Assembly: GCA_947625205.1 (NCBI GenBank)
Contig: CANQNN010000015.1
Coordinates: 1 to 64,000 of the forward strand
Direction: 5' to 3'
Length of the DNA stretch: 64,000 nt
Source: an uncultured Lachnospiraceae bacterium
GTDB taxonomy: Bacteria > Bacillota > Clostridia > Lachnospirales > Lachnospiraceae
The notes under the pieces were generated by a model that was not told the origin of the DNA, did not search any database, and saw nothing but the letters and a program-made list of their open reading frames with translations. Both the position numbers and the translations under genes were made by a program. Below are positions 54,380 to 63,892 of the stretch, piece by piece. The first letter of the stretch is position 1, and each line of letters begins with the position of its first letter.

Positions 54380-56104
54380 TCACTTCTTCAGCTGTGAATC
54401 ATAGATATCTCTGTAAACCGCGCAGCTCTCCATTAACTGCCCGTGGTCTGCGCATGCCACGAGACGGCCATTCTCGATCACCGCGATACGGTCCGCATTT
54501 TTTACAGATGCGATCCGCTGCGCGATTATGATCCTGGTCGTTCCCGCATACGCCTCCCTGAGCGCCCCGTACAGCTTTGCTTCCGTCTTAAGATCAAGGG
54601 CGCTGGTGGTATCGTCGAAGATCAGTATCTCCGCATTCTTAAGGATCGCCCTGCTGATCGCTACTCTCTGTTTTTGGCCTCCGGACAGGCTGTGCCCTCC
54701 CTGTGCCACCTGCGTGGCAAGCCCGTCTTTTTTATCCTCAATAAACTCAAGCGCCTGAGCCGCGCCCGCTGCGCGAAGAATATGCGCATCATCGGCATCG
54801 GGATCTCCCCACGCGATATTTTCTCTTATGGATGTGCTGAAAATCTCACTCTTTTGGAGCGCGACCGACACCTTAGCGCGCAATACGCTCAATTTATACT
54901 CCCTCACATCAACGTCGTCCACCAGCACTTGTCCGCCCGTCACATCGTAAAACCTCGGGATCAGACTGACCAGAGTGGATTTACCGCTGCCGGTGGCGCC
55001 CAGGATACCGAGCGTCTCTCCCGGCTGGATCGTAAGACTAAAATGCTCGATCACATTCTCAGTTCCCATCCCCGGATAAGCAAAGGATACATCCCTGAAC
55101 TCCACCTTGCCTTTAACACCCGTCTCTTCTTCAAAGCTCCCGTCTTTGATGGACGGCTCGCAGACAAGCACTTCCTTGATCCGTCTGCCGGAAGCCGCCC
55201 CGCGGGATACCGTCTGAAAGATCATGGTCATGCGCATTACCGCATTTAATATCTGGGATATATACGTGATCGCAGCCATCACATCGCCGGGCGTGACGCC
55301 GCCGGCCTCCACCTGCACGGCGCCCACCTTGATGACTGCCACCACCGAGATATTCAGCAATATATTCATAATGGGCGTCATATACGACAGAAGAAGCAGT
55401 ACGTCCAGCTGCGTGCCAGTTAATTCGTCATTGGCGACGCCAAAACGGTCTTTCTCATACGCTTCTTTCACATAAGCCTTGACCACCCTGATACCCGACA
55501 CATTTTCCTGCATAACGTTATTCAGCCTGTCAAGCTTATCCTGCAGTACGGTAAACACAGGGTTTGATTTGGCAATAAAAAATATCACGCAGATCACGAT
55601 CAGCGGGAGCACGCATGCCACCACGGCGCCGAAGCTCATATCCAGCGTCAGCATACATACAATACCGCCCGCAAACAGCAAAAAAGTCCGCACGAATCCA
55701 CGAATGCACTGTGTAAGCAGATTCTGTACCTGCGTGATATCGTTGGTCACTCTGGTAATAAGCGAGCCTGTCGAAAAACGGTCCGTCTGCTCAAAAGAGA
55801 GCGACATGATCTTCTGAAAAGCGTCTTTTCTGATATCATTCCCGTAATTCTGGCTGCACAGATTGGCAAACACGCCGGACATAATGCCGCAAAAGCATCC
55901 GAACAATACCAGACCGACCATTCTGATCCCTGTATGTATGACAAGTCCCATGTCGCCTGTGCCGCCGTTTGACAGTCCCAGGACTCCTTCATCCACAATG
56001 ACCGCCATCAGACGCGGCTGCAGCAGGTCCATGCTCACCTCGCCCAGCATGAACAGCGGCGCCAATATGAAAAATAACCAATACTTTTTGAGATACCTGA
56101 TCAT
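54380..56104 (-). CDS. ABC exporter half-transporter, degenerate Walker B subunit
   Basis: A 574-residue half-transporter from MIRYLKKYW (the frame extends 19 codons further up with no SD). There are six TM helices, Walker A LGATGSGKSTL, signature LSGGQKQR, and Walker B ILIFDDTTSALD, where Asp replaces the catalytic Glu. This is the pattern of heterodimeric exporters such as BmrC/BmrD or TM287/288. It is 9 bp upstream of the partner gene. Confidence 0.93.
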   Translation of the reverse strand: MIRYLKKYWLFFILAPLFMLGEVSMDLLQPRLMAVIVDEGVLGLSNGGTGDMGLVIHTGIRMVGLVLFGCFCGIMSGVFANLCSQNYGNDIRKDAFQKIMSLSFEQTDRFSTGSLITRVTNDITQVQNLLTQCIRGFVRTFLLFAGGIVCMLTLDMSFGAVVACVLPLIVICVIFFIAKSNPVFTVLQDKLDRLNNVMQENVSGIRVVKAYVKEAYEKDRFGVANDELTGTQLDVLLLLSYMTPIMNILLNISVVAVIKVGAVQVEAGGVTPGDVMAAITYISQILNAVMRMTMIFQTVSRGAASGRRIKEVLVCEPSIKDGSFEEETGVKGKVEFRDVSFAYPGMGTENVIEHFSLTIQPGETLGILGATGSGKSTLVSLIPRFYDVTGGQVLVDDVDVREYKLSVLRAKVSVALQKSEIFSTSIRENIAWGDPDADDAHILRAAGAAQALEFIEDKKDGLATQVAQGGHSLSGGQKQRVAISRAILKNAEILIFDDTTSALDLKTEAKLYGALREAYAGTTRIIIAQRIASVKNADRIAVIENGRLVACADHGQLMESCAVYRDIYDSQLKK

Positions 56105-56231
56105 AAGCCTTGTATCCTTCCGTTCTCTGTGCTGCGGATAACGGTCCGGCACACAAAACATACTTTCCCCATTCGCTTCAGTCTTATAAATTATACCAAA
56201 ATTAAAAAATTTGTTCTACACCAAAAAGCAT

Positions 56232-56258
56232 AAAAAGGGCAGGTGATCACACCTGCCC
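56232..56258 (-). terminator. Terminator after uxuB
   Basis: GGGCAGGT and ACCTGCCC form a perfect 8-bp stem with a 6-base loop and TTTTTATGC on the minus strand. It is 48 bp past the uxuB stop and closes the glucuronoxylan operon. Confidence 0.9.
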
Positions 56259-56305
56259 GTCACAGATATTCTATATTGTAATATTCTGTATCGTGATATT
56301 TTGTA

Positions 56306-57919
56306 TTATGTCGTATATTTCTTGAGCGTGGCACGGACCGCCCCGGGCCCCGCGATCAGCTCTTTAAAATATCCGCACACCTTATCTGCCATGCCAACTT
56401 CATACAGATTCACGCCAAATATTCCGGCATTCTCAAGAATGGGCTTGAGCGCTTTCTCTGCATCAGCCGGCTCACCCAGTCTGAATCCTGCCACATAGGG
56501 GCATACCGTATCCAGAAGCGGGTCGGGACTTAGTTCAAAAGCGTTCCCGTTATCATCCACCGCCATCAGATACCGGAGCCATCCCGCAAACACAAGCGGT
56601 ATCAGCTTAAGATCGGACACATTGAGCTTCGGCGATGCAGCGTATGCTTTGATCGTCTCTCCAAAGCGGATAGCAAGCTTCTGAGAGGTATCCGTCGCTA
56701 TTCTCTGCGGGGTATCCGGCATAAAGGGATTCGGGATACGCAGTCCCAGCACCGTATCAATAAATTCCCTGGGATCAAGCACACCCGGATCGACCACAAC
56801 GGGAAGCCCCTCCTGATACCCGATCGTTTGCACCATCTTACTAAGCTCTGCATCCTTCATTTCTTCCGATATCTTATCATAGCCAAGCAGACACCCAAAG
56901 ACCGCAAGCGTTGTATGAAGCGGATTTAAACAGGTACATACCTTCATCTTCTCGACCTTGTCGACCGTCTCTCTGTCGGTGAACAGCAATCCGCCCTTCT
57001 CCAGCGCCGGCCGACCGTTCGGAAAACTGTCCTCGATCACCAGATACTCACATTCTTCGGCATTTACAAAAGGCGCCACATAAGTATTCCTGGATGTGAT
57101 GACCGGTTCAAGCCCCTCGATACCGTCCGCCTGTAAGACTGCTTCCACAGAAGCATCCGGACGCGGTGTGATCTTATCGATCATCGTCCACGGGAACGAC
57201 ACCTTATCCCGATCGTTTACATAGGCGGCAAATCCCGGGTCTGCCGTCTTATTGCCCACCCACTTTTGAGCGAAAGCGTTAATAGCCGCATACAGTTTAT
57301 CCCCGTTGTGCGAACAGTTATCCATACTGACCATCGCCACCGGTTTTTCGCCCGCCTGGTAACGGGCGTATAAAAGGGACGCCACCTTACCCATATAGCT
57401 TACCGGCTTCTCAGGCCCCGCTACAAAATCCGCCTCCACATCAGCGAGCGTCTCGCCCTTTCCGTTTACAAGGCTGTAGCCTTTTTCCGTAATAGTAAAG
57501 GAAACCATCTGCAGAGAATCTTTGCGGAATATTTCTTTCAGCCTTCCGTATTCTTTCTCATTACCGGAATCCAGAATACACGACTCGACCACACTTCCCA
57601 CCACGGTTTTCTCTATATTACCGTCCGCCTTCAACGTGACTGCGATCGTGTAATCGTCGTGCGGACGGTTCATCTTCTCTATGATCTCATAGTCAAACCC
57701 TTCCGCCACGATAAGACCTCTGTCCAGCGCTCCGGCGTTTAGCATATCCTGCACGACTCTTGCCTGAAATGCCCTGAAAATATTGCCTGCACCGAAATGA
57801 ACCCAAAACGGATCTTCTTTCGTTGCCGCCGCCACCGCCTCTCTGTCAAACATCGGAAGCCCGTAACCGGCCTTCTTCCACTGTGCCCTGTCCGTAAGTC
57901 CGCTTTTACTCAGCCTCAT
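56306..57919 (-). CDS. uxuB: Fructuronate reductase / mannitol dehydrogenase family
   Basis: NAD-dependent reduction of D-fructuronate to D-mannonate. The start is the ATG ending 57919 (GAGGG upstream), giving 537 residues; further codons upstream lie in the uxuA gene. GAGNIFRAF is the Rossmann motif. MVSMDNCSHNGDKL has the catalytic-domain Asn, VSFPWTMIDKITPRPD and CTCLNPLHTTLAVFG the conserved Lys and His. It follows uxuA by 23 bp, so the product of one enzyme is the substrate of the other. Confidence 0.92.
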   Translation of the reverse strand: MRLSKSGLTDRAQWKKAGYGLPMFDREAVAAATKEDPFWVHFGAGNIFRAFQARVVQDMLNAGALDRGLIVAEGFDYEIIEKMNRPHDDYTIAVTLKADGNIEKTVVGSVVESCILDSGNEKEYGRLKEIFRKDSLQMVSFTITEKGYSLVNGKGETLADVEADFVAGPEKPVSYMGKVASLLYARYQAGEKPVAMVSMDNCSHNGDKLYAAINAFAQKWVGNKTADPGFAAYVNDRDKVSFPWTMIDKITPRPDASVEAVLQADGIEGLEPVITSRNTYVAPFVNAEECEYLVIEDSFPNGRPALEKGGLLFTDRETVDKVEKMKVCTCLNPLHTTLAVFGCLLGYDKISEEMKDAELSKMVQTIGYQEGLPVVVDPGVLDPREFIDTVLGLRIPNPFMPDTPQRIATDTSQKLAIRFGETIKAYAASPKLNVSDLKLIPLVFAGWLRYLMAVDDNGNAFELSPDPLLDTVCPYVAGFRLGEPADAEKALKPILENAGIFGVNLYEVGMADKVCGYFKELIAGPGAVRATLKKYTT

Positions 57920-57942
57920 AATCTCTTTACCCTCTTTTCTTT

Positions 57943-59016
57943 TTATGCTCTGTGAGCCGCCTTGTCGATAGCCTCCCACAGACCGTTTATGTATGCGGCG
58001 CCGAGCGCCCTGTCATACAGACCGTACCCCGGCATAGCCACCTCGTCCCATATCATACGTCCATGATCCGGCCTGATCGGTCCGGTAAATCCGATCTCGT
58101 AAAGTGCTTTCACGATCTCATACATATCAAACGATCCGTCGCTCGACAGATGCGCCGCCTCCTCGAAATTAGTCGGAGAGATGAATTTTAAGTTACGCAC
58201 GTGCGCAAAATGTATTCTGCCCTTCAAAGAGCGAATCATATCCGGCAGATCGTTCTCCAGATTGGTCCCGTAAGAACCGGAGCAGAACGTCACGCCGTTA
58301 TGGGGATCGTCCACCATCTTCATCATACGCAGAATATTCTCCTTGTTGATGATGATGCGCGGCAGACCGAACACGCTCCACGCGGGGTCATCCGGATGGA
58401 TCGCCATATTGATATTATACTCGTTACAGACAGGCATGATCTTTTCCAGAAAATATTTCAGATTCGCAAACAGCTTCTCATTGTCGACATCCTTATACAT
58501 CTCAAACAGTTCCTTCACGTGCGCCATACGTTCCGGCTCCCATCCCGGCATAACAGCGCCGTTCGTATCGCCTGCAATGGAAGCAAACATTTTCTCAGGA
58601 TCGAGCGCATCGACCGCCTCCTGCGTGTAGGCAAGAACCGTTGATCCGTCCGGGCGCACACGGGCAAGCTCTGTTCTGGTCCAGTCAAACACCGGCATGA
58701 AATTGTAGCAGACCAGATGAATATCTTCCTCGCCCAGATTCTTAAGCGTCTCTATATAATTGGCAATATACTGCTCCCTGTCCGGGCTGCCGATCTTGAT
58801 CGCATCATGAATATTGACGCTCTCGATTCCCGACAGATGCAGCCCCGCCGCTTCGATCTCATCCTTCAGCGCCCGGATGCGCTCTCTGCTCCACACCTCG
58901 CCCGGCGCTGTATCGTACAGCGTTGATATGACGCCCGTCACGCCGGGGATCTGCCGGATCTGTTTTAATGTCACCGTATCAAATTTAGAACCGTACCATC
59001 TCAATGTCATTTCCAT
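57943..59016 (-). CDS. uxuA: Mannonate dehydratase
   Basis: Dehydrates D-mannonate to 2-keto-3-deoxygluconate. The 357-residue metal-dependent TIM barrel begins MEMTLRWYGSKFDTVTLKQI (RWYG is conserved). NMAIHPDDPAWSVFGLPRII and FCSGSYGT are the substrate loops, HFAHVRNLKF carries the metal His, and IRPDHGRMIWDE the C-terminal metal site. AGGAGG is 8 bp before the ATG. It sits between the GH115 gene and uxuB. Confidence 0.95.
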   Translation of the reverse strand: MEMTLRWYGSKFDTVTLKQIRQIPGVTGVISTLYDTAPGEVWSRERIRALKDEIEAAGLHLSGIESVNIHDAIKIGSPDREQYIANYIETLKNLGEEDIHLVCYNFMPVFDWTRTELARVRPDGSTVLAYTQEAVDALDPEKMFASIAGDTNGAVMPGWEPERMAHVKELFEMYKDVDNEKLFANLKYFLEKIMPVCNEYNINMAIHPDDPAWSVFGLPRIIINKENILRMMKMVDDPHNGVTFCSGSYGTNLENDLPDMIRSLKGRIHFAHVRNLKFISPTNFEEAAHLSSDGSFDMYEIVKALYEIGFTGPIRPDHGRMIWDEVAMPGYGLYDRALGAAYINGLWEAIDKAAHRA

Positions 59017-59044
59017 AACAAAGTCCTCCTGTCATTTATCTTTC

Positions 59045-61969
59045 TCACACTTCCGTCCGGCTCTCCTCCGGTCCGAGATAAGCTTCGGGCAGCGCCGTGG
59101 ACGGTTTATGGATCAGTATTCTCTCGATCACCGCACCCGCTTCCAATGCGCTAAACGTCAGCTCCTGCAGTCCTTCGCCGAAGGGAAGCGTTATGCTGCA
59201 TCTGCGCTCCTGGTCAAGTACACCGGCCGCCCATCTGGGATCGTTGAAATCACCGGCCTTAAAATCCATCGGCAGAAGCTCCGCTTTCCGGCCGTTGACC
59301 AGCAGATTGACGCTTCGCCTGTTGACAGCGGAATTAAAGGGCGCAGTCACTATGTCCACCTGATAATCCCCTGCCTTTTCCAGAAAGAAGCGGTAGGTTA
59401 CTTCCGGTTTTTCTTCATCTTCTTCAAAATCGACCGTGCTCGGCAGAACCTTCAGTCCCGAACCGTATTTGCCGTATCCTTTTATCAGCGTATAGCTTCC
59501 CTTCGCAGTGTCTTTCTTTGCACAAAAATGCTCGGCGTTAATGGCGATCACGCCGTTTTCGGCATGATAAGTGTGCGCCGAAAGTCCCCCGGTCTTCACG
59601 ACCCTGCCGCAAATCTCCACAGCCACCTTAGTATCGCCGTCCGAGATCAGAAGCTGCACGGTCTGAAGCTTCTCAGGCAGCCTGGCACGGATACAGCGAA
59701 GCGTCACCCTGGCAAGCTGTTCGACGTCACCCTGCATCGGCGACACGGTCAGCCATGCCGGAATCCCCGCAGCATCCGCCGCCGTGATCTCATAATGCAG
59801 ACTCCCGGTTCCGCCGTTTGCGATTTCCAGTGTGACTTCATCATGTCCGAGAGCGGCAAACTCAGGCACCTTTATCATCATGGGGGCGCCGTAATTCTTG
59901 ACTGCCACACGTTCCGAATCCGTGCGGGAAACACTCATTCTGGGGCAGTGCGCCGGCTCCACCTTGACCGTGAGCGGATAACGGTAATCGTCCTCGTTCC
60001 ACTTAGTGAAACCGATATGCTGCGCCATCTGCATACCATCCCACTTTCCGCCAAGAAATGTCGCCCACTCACTTATAAACTCTCTGTCTCGGCGGATACA
60101 TTCTTCTGTCAGTTCCCCGTATCTGTTTGCGATGACCCTCCCCTGACGGGCATAATGCTGATTCTTACCCGCATACAGGTGCATCTTAAGCAGATTCATA
60201 CTTGCCATCGCCGGATAATGTATCATACTGTAATAAGCATCTGCGATCCTTCCCTCTGCCTTTTGCTCCGTCTGATCCATCTCCTGCAGATATTCCATCA
60301 CACTGCAGGACATTTCTTCTATCCGCTTTGCGGCGGCAAGCATTCTGTCCGTCTCATTGTAGTGGCACGGATGATAGACGCCCGCATGGAGCGCTTCAGG
60401 TCTCCGCAGTGCATTGACCGCAATATAGTCTGTAAAAACCTTTCCGATCTTCTCCTGCACGGCAGGCGATACCCCTGGGAAATCTCTGCGGACCATATGA
60501 TCCGTAAATTCTGTATAACTGTCCTTGTTGCCGTATCCCCACTTGTCGTAATCATAGGCAAGCGCCATGAAATACGTCAGCGGAACTTCATGGAATTTCA
60601 GGTCGCCCACATTTACGATCCACACATCGCGTATGCCGTACTCATATGCCTGGCACATCTGCTCCCACGTCTTGGACAGCGGCGTGGAGTCCACCCACTC
60701 ATAGGAGACAGGCGCGCCGTGATAATCGAAATGATAGTACATGCCGAATCCGCCTTTGCGGTTTCTGATCTCCTCCGTCGGCAGCGTCCGCATCTGCCCG
60801 TAATTATCTTCACAGAGCATACAGGTCACGCCGTCAAGCCCTTCCCAGTCCTTCAGACCGGGGAGCTGCCCGTCCCCGTAAAAAAAGGCTTCCACCTCTT
60901 TGTATAACGCCAGGAGCATCGGCACCTCCTGCCCGCCTCTGTCAACGTTCTGTCTGATCAGTTCCTTCTGTCTTGTAATGATGCGTTTTAACAGATCCAC
61001 GTTCTCCGCCACTGTCGCATCGGGGCCAAGCATACTGGAATCATACTCTCCCCGCATACCGATCGTGATCATATTCTCATATCCGCCGCTGCGCTTAAGC
61101 GAATCCTCCCAGTAGTTGACAAGCCCCTGTTCGTTCGTGTAATAATTCCATTCCTCTCCGTAACGGCTGCCGGGACCGGAAGCCTTTTTCCATTCTTCGC
61201 TGGCACGCAGACACGGTTCATGGTGGGAATATCCCATCACCACACCGTACAGATCCGCCAGCTCCTCATTCGCGCCGCCCGGACCGTCCAGCGGAAAAGA
61301 CGAAGTCCACATAGCCGGCCACATATAATTGCCCTTCATGCGAAGCAGCAGCTCGAACACTTTGTCATACGCCTGGGCGTTGAATCCGCCAAACCGCTTG
61401 TTGACCCATGTTCCGAAGCACGGCCACTCGTCATTGATAAAAAACCCTCTGTATTTCACGCTCGGCTCTTTGGAAAGGATCTCTATGTCTTCACCGATAT
61501 GTATGACTTCTTTGTGCGCCGGCTGTGCGTCTCCCCAGTAACACAACGGTGAGACTCCGATATATTCAGACAGGGAAAACATGCCGTAGATCGTTCCGCG
61601 CTTATCGCTTCCGCAGATCAGCAGGATCTCCCTCTTTGCGCCGCACAGCTCACAGTTTATGCGCCTGATCAGATAGACCTCCCGCTTCGGGACCATATCG
61701 GCCTTCTCCTCCGGCTCTTTATACAGTCCGCTTATATCGACAAGTCCCCTGTCCTTCAATTCTTCAAGCAACCCGCTGCGTCCTGCCGTGACGCATAAGA
61801 TAACACTTTCCTGCCTCCCGGCCTTAAGCTCTGCTTCGGTAATGACAGGCGGGCATTCGCCGGTCACATTACGAATATCCTCCGCTATCTTTCCGGCTAT
61901 TCTTCTGACTCCTTCGTAGCCGTCCTGTTCTACAACGATAAATGGCATACTGCCCTTCTTCCAATTCAT
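59045..61969 (-). CDS. GH115 xylan alpha-glucuronidase
   Basis: Removes (4-O-methyl-)glucuronic acid from xylan backbones or oligosaccharides. The 974-residue protein has the family domains in order. An N-terminal mixed alpha/beta domain (SVILCVTAGRSG, RGTIYGMFSLSEYIG) leads into a TIM barrel from about 150 (YRGFFINDEWPCFGTWVNKR, MWPAMWTSSFPLDG, TIGMRGEYDSSML). A helical domain then precedes a C-terminal beta-sandwich. There is no signal peptide. The SGNH gene stops 16 bp upstream and uxuA and uxuB follow, so released glucuronate feeds directly into them. Confidence 0.92.
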   Translation of the reverse strand: MNWKKGSMPFIVVEQDGYEGVRRIAGKIAEDIRNVTGECPPVITEAELKAGRQESVILCVTAGRSGLLEELKDRGLVDISGLYKEPEEKADMVPKREVYLIRRINCELCGAKREILLICGSDKRGTIYGMFSLSEYIGVSPLCYWGDAQPAHKEVIHIGEDIEILSKEPSVKYRGFFINDEWPCFGTWVNKRFGGFNAQAYDKVFELLLRMKGNYMWPAMWTSSFPLDGPGGANEELADLYGVVMGYSHHEPCLRASEEWKKASGPGSRYGEEWNYYTNEQGLVNYWEDSLKRSGGYENMITIGMRGEYDSSMLGPDATVAENVDLLKRIITRQKELIRQNVDRGGQEVPMLLALYKEVEAFFYGDGQLPGLKDWEGLDGVTCMLCEDNYGQMRTLPTEEIRNRKGGFGMYYHFDYHGAPVSYEWVDSTPLSKTWEQMCQAYEYGIRDVWIVNVGDLKFHEVPLTYFMALAYDYDKWGYGNKDSYTEFTDHMVRRDFPGVSPAVQEKIGKVFTDYIAVNALRRPEALHAGVYHPCHYNETDRMLAAAKRIEEMSCSVMEYLQEMDQTEQKAEGRIADAYYSMIHYPAMASMNLLKMHLYAGKNQHYARQGRVIANRYGELTEECIRRDREFISEWATFLGGKWDGMQMAQHIGFTKWNEDDYRYPLTVKVEPAHCPRMSVSRTDSERVAVKNYGAPMMIKVPEFAALGHDEVTLEIANGGTGSLHYEITAADAAGIPAWLTVSPMQGDVEQLARVTLRCIRARLPEKLQTVQLLISDGDTKVAVEICGRVVKTGGLSAHTYHAENGVIAINAEHFCAKKDTAKGSYTLIKGYGKYGSGLKVLPSTVDFEEDEEKPEVTYRFFLEKAGDYQVDIVTAPFNSAVNRRSVNLLVNGRKAELLPMDFKAGDFNDPRWAAGVLDQERRCSITLPFGEGLQELTFSALEAGAVIERILIHKPSTALPEAYLGPEESRTEV

Positions 61970-61985
61970 ACCGTTTACGCCCCGC

Positions 61986-63800
61986 TTACTCTACATAACC
62001 GAATCCAAGAATCGTAAATTTCCTGTCCGCCTGTCCGTCCGCCATGTGCACCTCCACATGATGGGACCTGCGCTCCCTGTTCTTAAAACAGATAACGGGA
62101 TTGCAGTGTGTCCAACCGTTGATATGTGGATCAGCGTACAGGACTTCCTCTCCGTCTACCCATACCCGGGCGCATCCCGTATGTATGTCGGCAGAATCCT
62201 TGAACACAAGGAGGAGCGATGTACAGACGATATCCATTGTAAACGGTCTTACATTGCCATCGCCCGGCTTCTGTCCCCGGTACATCCAGTTGTACGGAAA
62301 CTCTTTTGTCGGCTCCAGATTCATATCCATCTCCACCGCCTGCAGTTCTGCATCGGTATCCGCAAAATCCCCGCAATCGATCTGCACCTGCAGATTAGCC
62401 GCATAAAAACATTCTTTATCCTGGTGCGCTCCGTCTTTGATCAGTCCGTATATATTTCTGTCAAGCAGCCTGACCTGCTCAAAAGCATTGCCTTTGGGCG
62501 GTACGATCTGCGCAAGGCATAAACTGTCCGCACACTCCGGCTGCTTATCCGCCTCCCTGATATAATGCAGAACGCAGTCCGCCATAATGCGGTGTCCGGT
62601 GTTCGTCGGATGGTAGGAATCATAGAAAAACTGGTTCTTGCTGACAAGGCGCCCCTCGCCGGGCTTCCGGTAGAACTGGTCTACGACCGCATCCTTAACG
62701 CTCACCATCGGCAGATCATAGGCTCTTCCCACCGGAGATAGTCTCTCCTGAAGATTGCCGTCATCCGCGAAAACGGCAAAGAGCAGTATCACGGCCGGCC
62801 GGTTATCCTGAAGCAGTATTTTTCTGACAAGAGAATCGTAGCACTCTCCCTTGGTCTCATCTCCCTCGTCATTGACTGCAAATTCCACAATGACGATATC
62901 GGGCTTATCTTCCCGGATCATCCCGTCGCTGTCCATGCGAAGCACATCCCTCTCGTAGCGGATCATTCCCAGCTCCGAGGGCGTGCCGCCCACACCTGCT
63001 TTTCTGTAATGGATATTTTCATCGGTGCCTTTGCCCAGATAATTGCACAGGCCCTCGAAGATCTGCCGTGCATAACATTTCGTGTTGATGGGGATGGCTC
63101 CCGCGCCCTGCGTGATGGAGCCTCCGATAAAGGCAACCGTGACATCTTCACCGTTCCTTGCCTTATTAAGAGCCTTCTTCAGTCTGGCGGGATTGCCGGA
63201 CTGCATCAGGGACTTCTCAAGCATCTCACCGTACAGGGGCGAAGTAAAGTCCACATCGTTCTCCTCCGACTCCTCCGGCGCATCATACCCGTCCTGCAGG
63301 TATAGCTTCACCGCGACCGTTGCCGTGCACCCGCTCCTGTCAAATTCAAACCGGATCTGCCCCGGTTCGTCATCATCCTCCGACCACTGCTGCTCGCCGA
63401 GCATAACCATAGTCTCCATGCCGTCCGTGGGAATGCTCTGTCTGATCGTTGTCCCCGACTGATACGGGTCCGTCTTTCCGTACATCTGAAACACGAAGTC
63501 AACCTCGGCCGGGCCGCCGTCCGTCTCCACGCTGACGCCTATGCTGTGTACCAGCTTTCTAAAGCCCGCCACGGTCTTCATAAGCTCTATCATATTTTCA
63601 TCTGTAATATTACCGACGATCCGGGCGCTGCTCAACATCCTGCCGTCATTCTGATACAGGAACTGAATGCCCCTTCCGTCCGACTGCGGGCTCCCCATGA
63701 TCTCCTTACCTCTCATGATATAGAAGCCCGGTCTCTTTTTTACAGCATCCTTCGGCGCTTTAGGTCCGTTAAATTCTTTCCCTTTTCCGCTTGTCCCCAT
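61986..63800 (-). CDS. SGNH/GDSL-family esterase (probable acetyl-xylan esterase)
   Basis: A 604-residue protein with GGAGG 8 bp before the ATG. Residues 1-190 form a beta-rich domain. Residues 220-440 are the SGNH hydrolase: FIGGSITQGAGA with Ser228, VEFAVNDEGDE with the block III Asn, and FYDSYHPTNTGHRI with the Asp-His pair. The C-terminal 150 residues form another beta-sandwich. The three-domain plan fits carbohydrate esterases that deacetylate xylo-oligosaccharides, and the GH115 neighbour supports that. No signal peptide. Confidence 0.88.
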   Translation of the reverse strand: MGTSGKGKEFNGPKAPKDAVKKRPGFYIMRGKEIMGSPQSDGRGIQFLYQNDGRMLSSARIVGNITDENMIELMKTVAGFRKLVHSIGVSVETDGGPAEVDFVFQMYGKTDPYQSGTTIRQSIPTDGMETMVMLGEQQWSEDDDEPGQIRFEFDRSGCTATVAVKLYLQDGYDAPEESEENDVDFTSPLYGEMLEKSLMQSGNPARLKKALNKARNGEDVTVAFIGGSITQGAGAIPINTKCYARQIFEGLCNYLGKGTDENIHYRKAGVGGTPSELGMIRYERDVLRMDSDGMIREDKPDIVIVEFAVNDEGDETKGECYDSLVRKILLQDNRPAVILLFAVFADDGNLQERLSPVGRAYDLPMVSVKDAVVDQFYRKPGEGRLVSKNQFFYDSYHPTNTGHRIMADCVLHYIREADKQPECADSLCLAQIVPPKGNAFEQVRLLDRNIYGLIKDGAHQDKECFYAANLQVQIDCGDFADTDAELQAVEMDMNLEPTKEFPYNWMYRGQKPGDGNVRPFTMDIVCTSLLLVFKDSADIHTGCARVWVDGEEVLYADPHINGWTHCNPVICFKNRERRSHHVEVHMADGQADRKFTILGFGYVE

Positions 63801-63892
63801 ATCTTATTTCCTCCGTTTACATCTGTCTGCAATGCCCGTGCGTCCGGCCGGGCCGCTTACCGCCATACCGCCGCCGTCTTTCCTGCCGCGCC

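Noticed and set aside
58814..60907. 697-codon open frame on the plus strand
   Set aside because: It lies opposite uxuA and GH115, which have strong family motifs; its translation is Arg/His/Leu-rich without domains, a typical antisense shadow.
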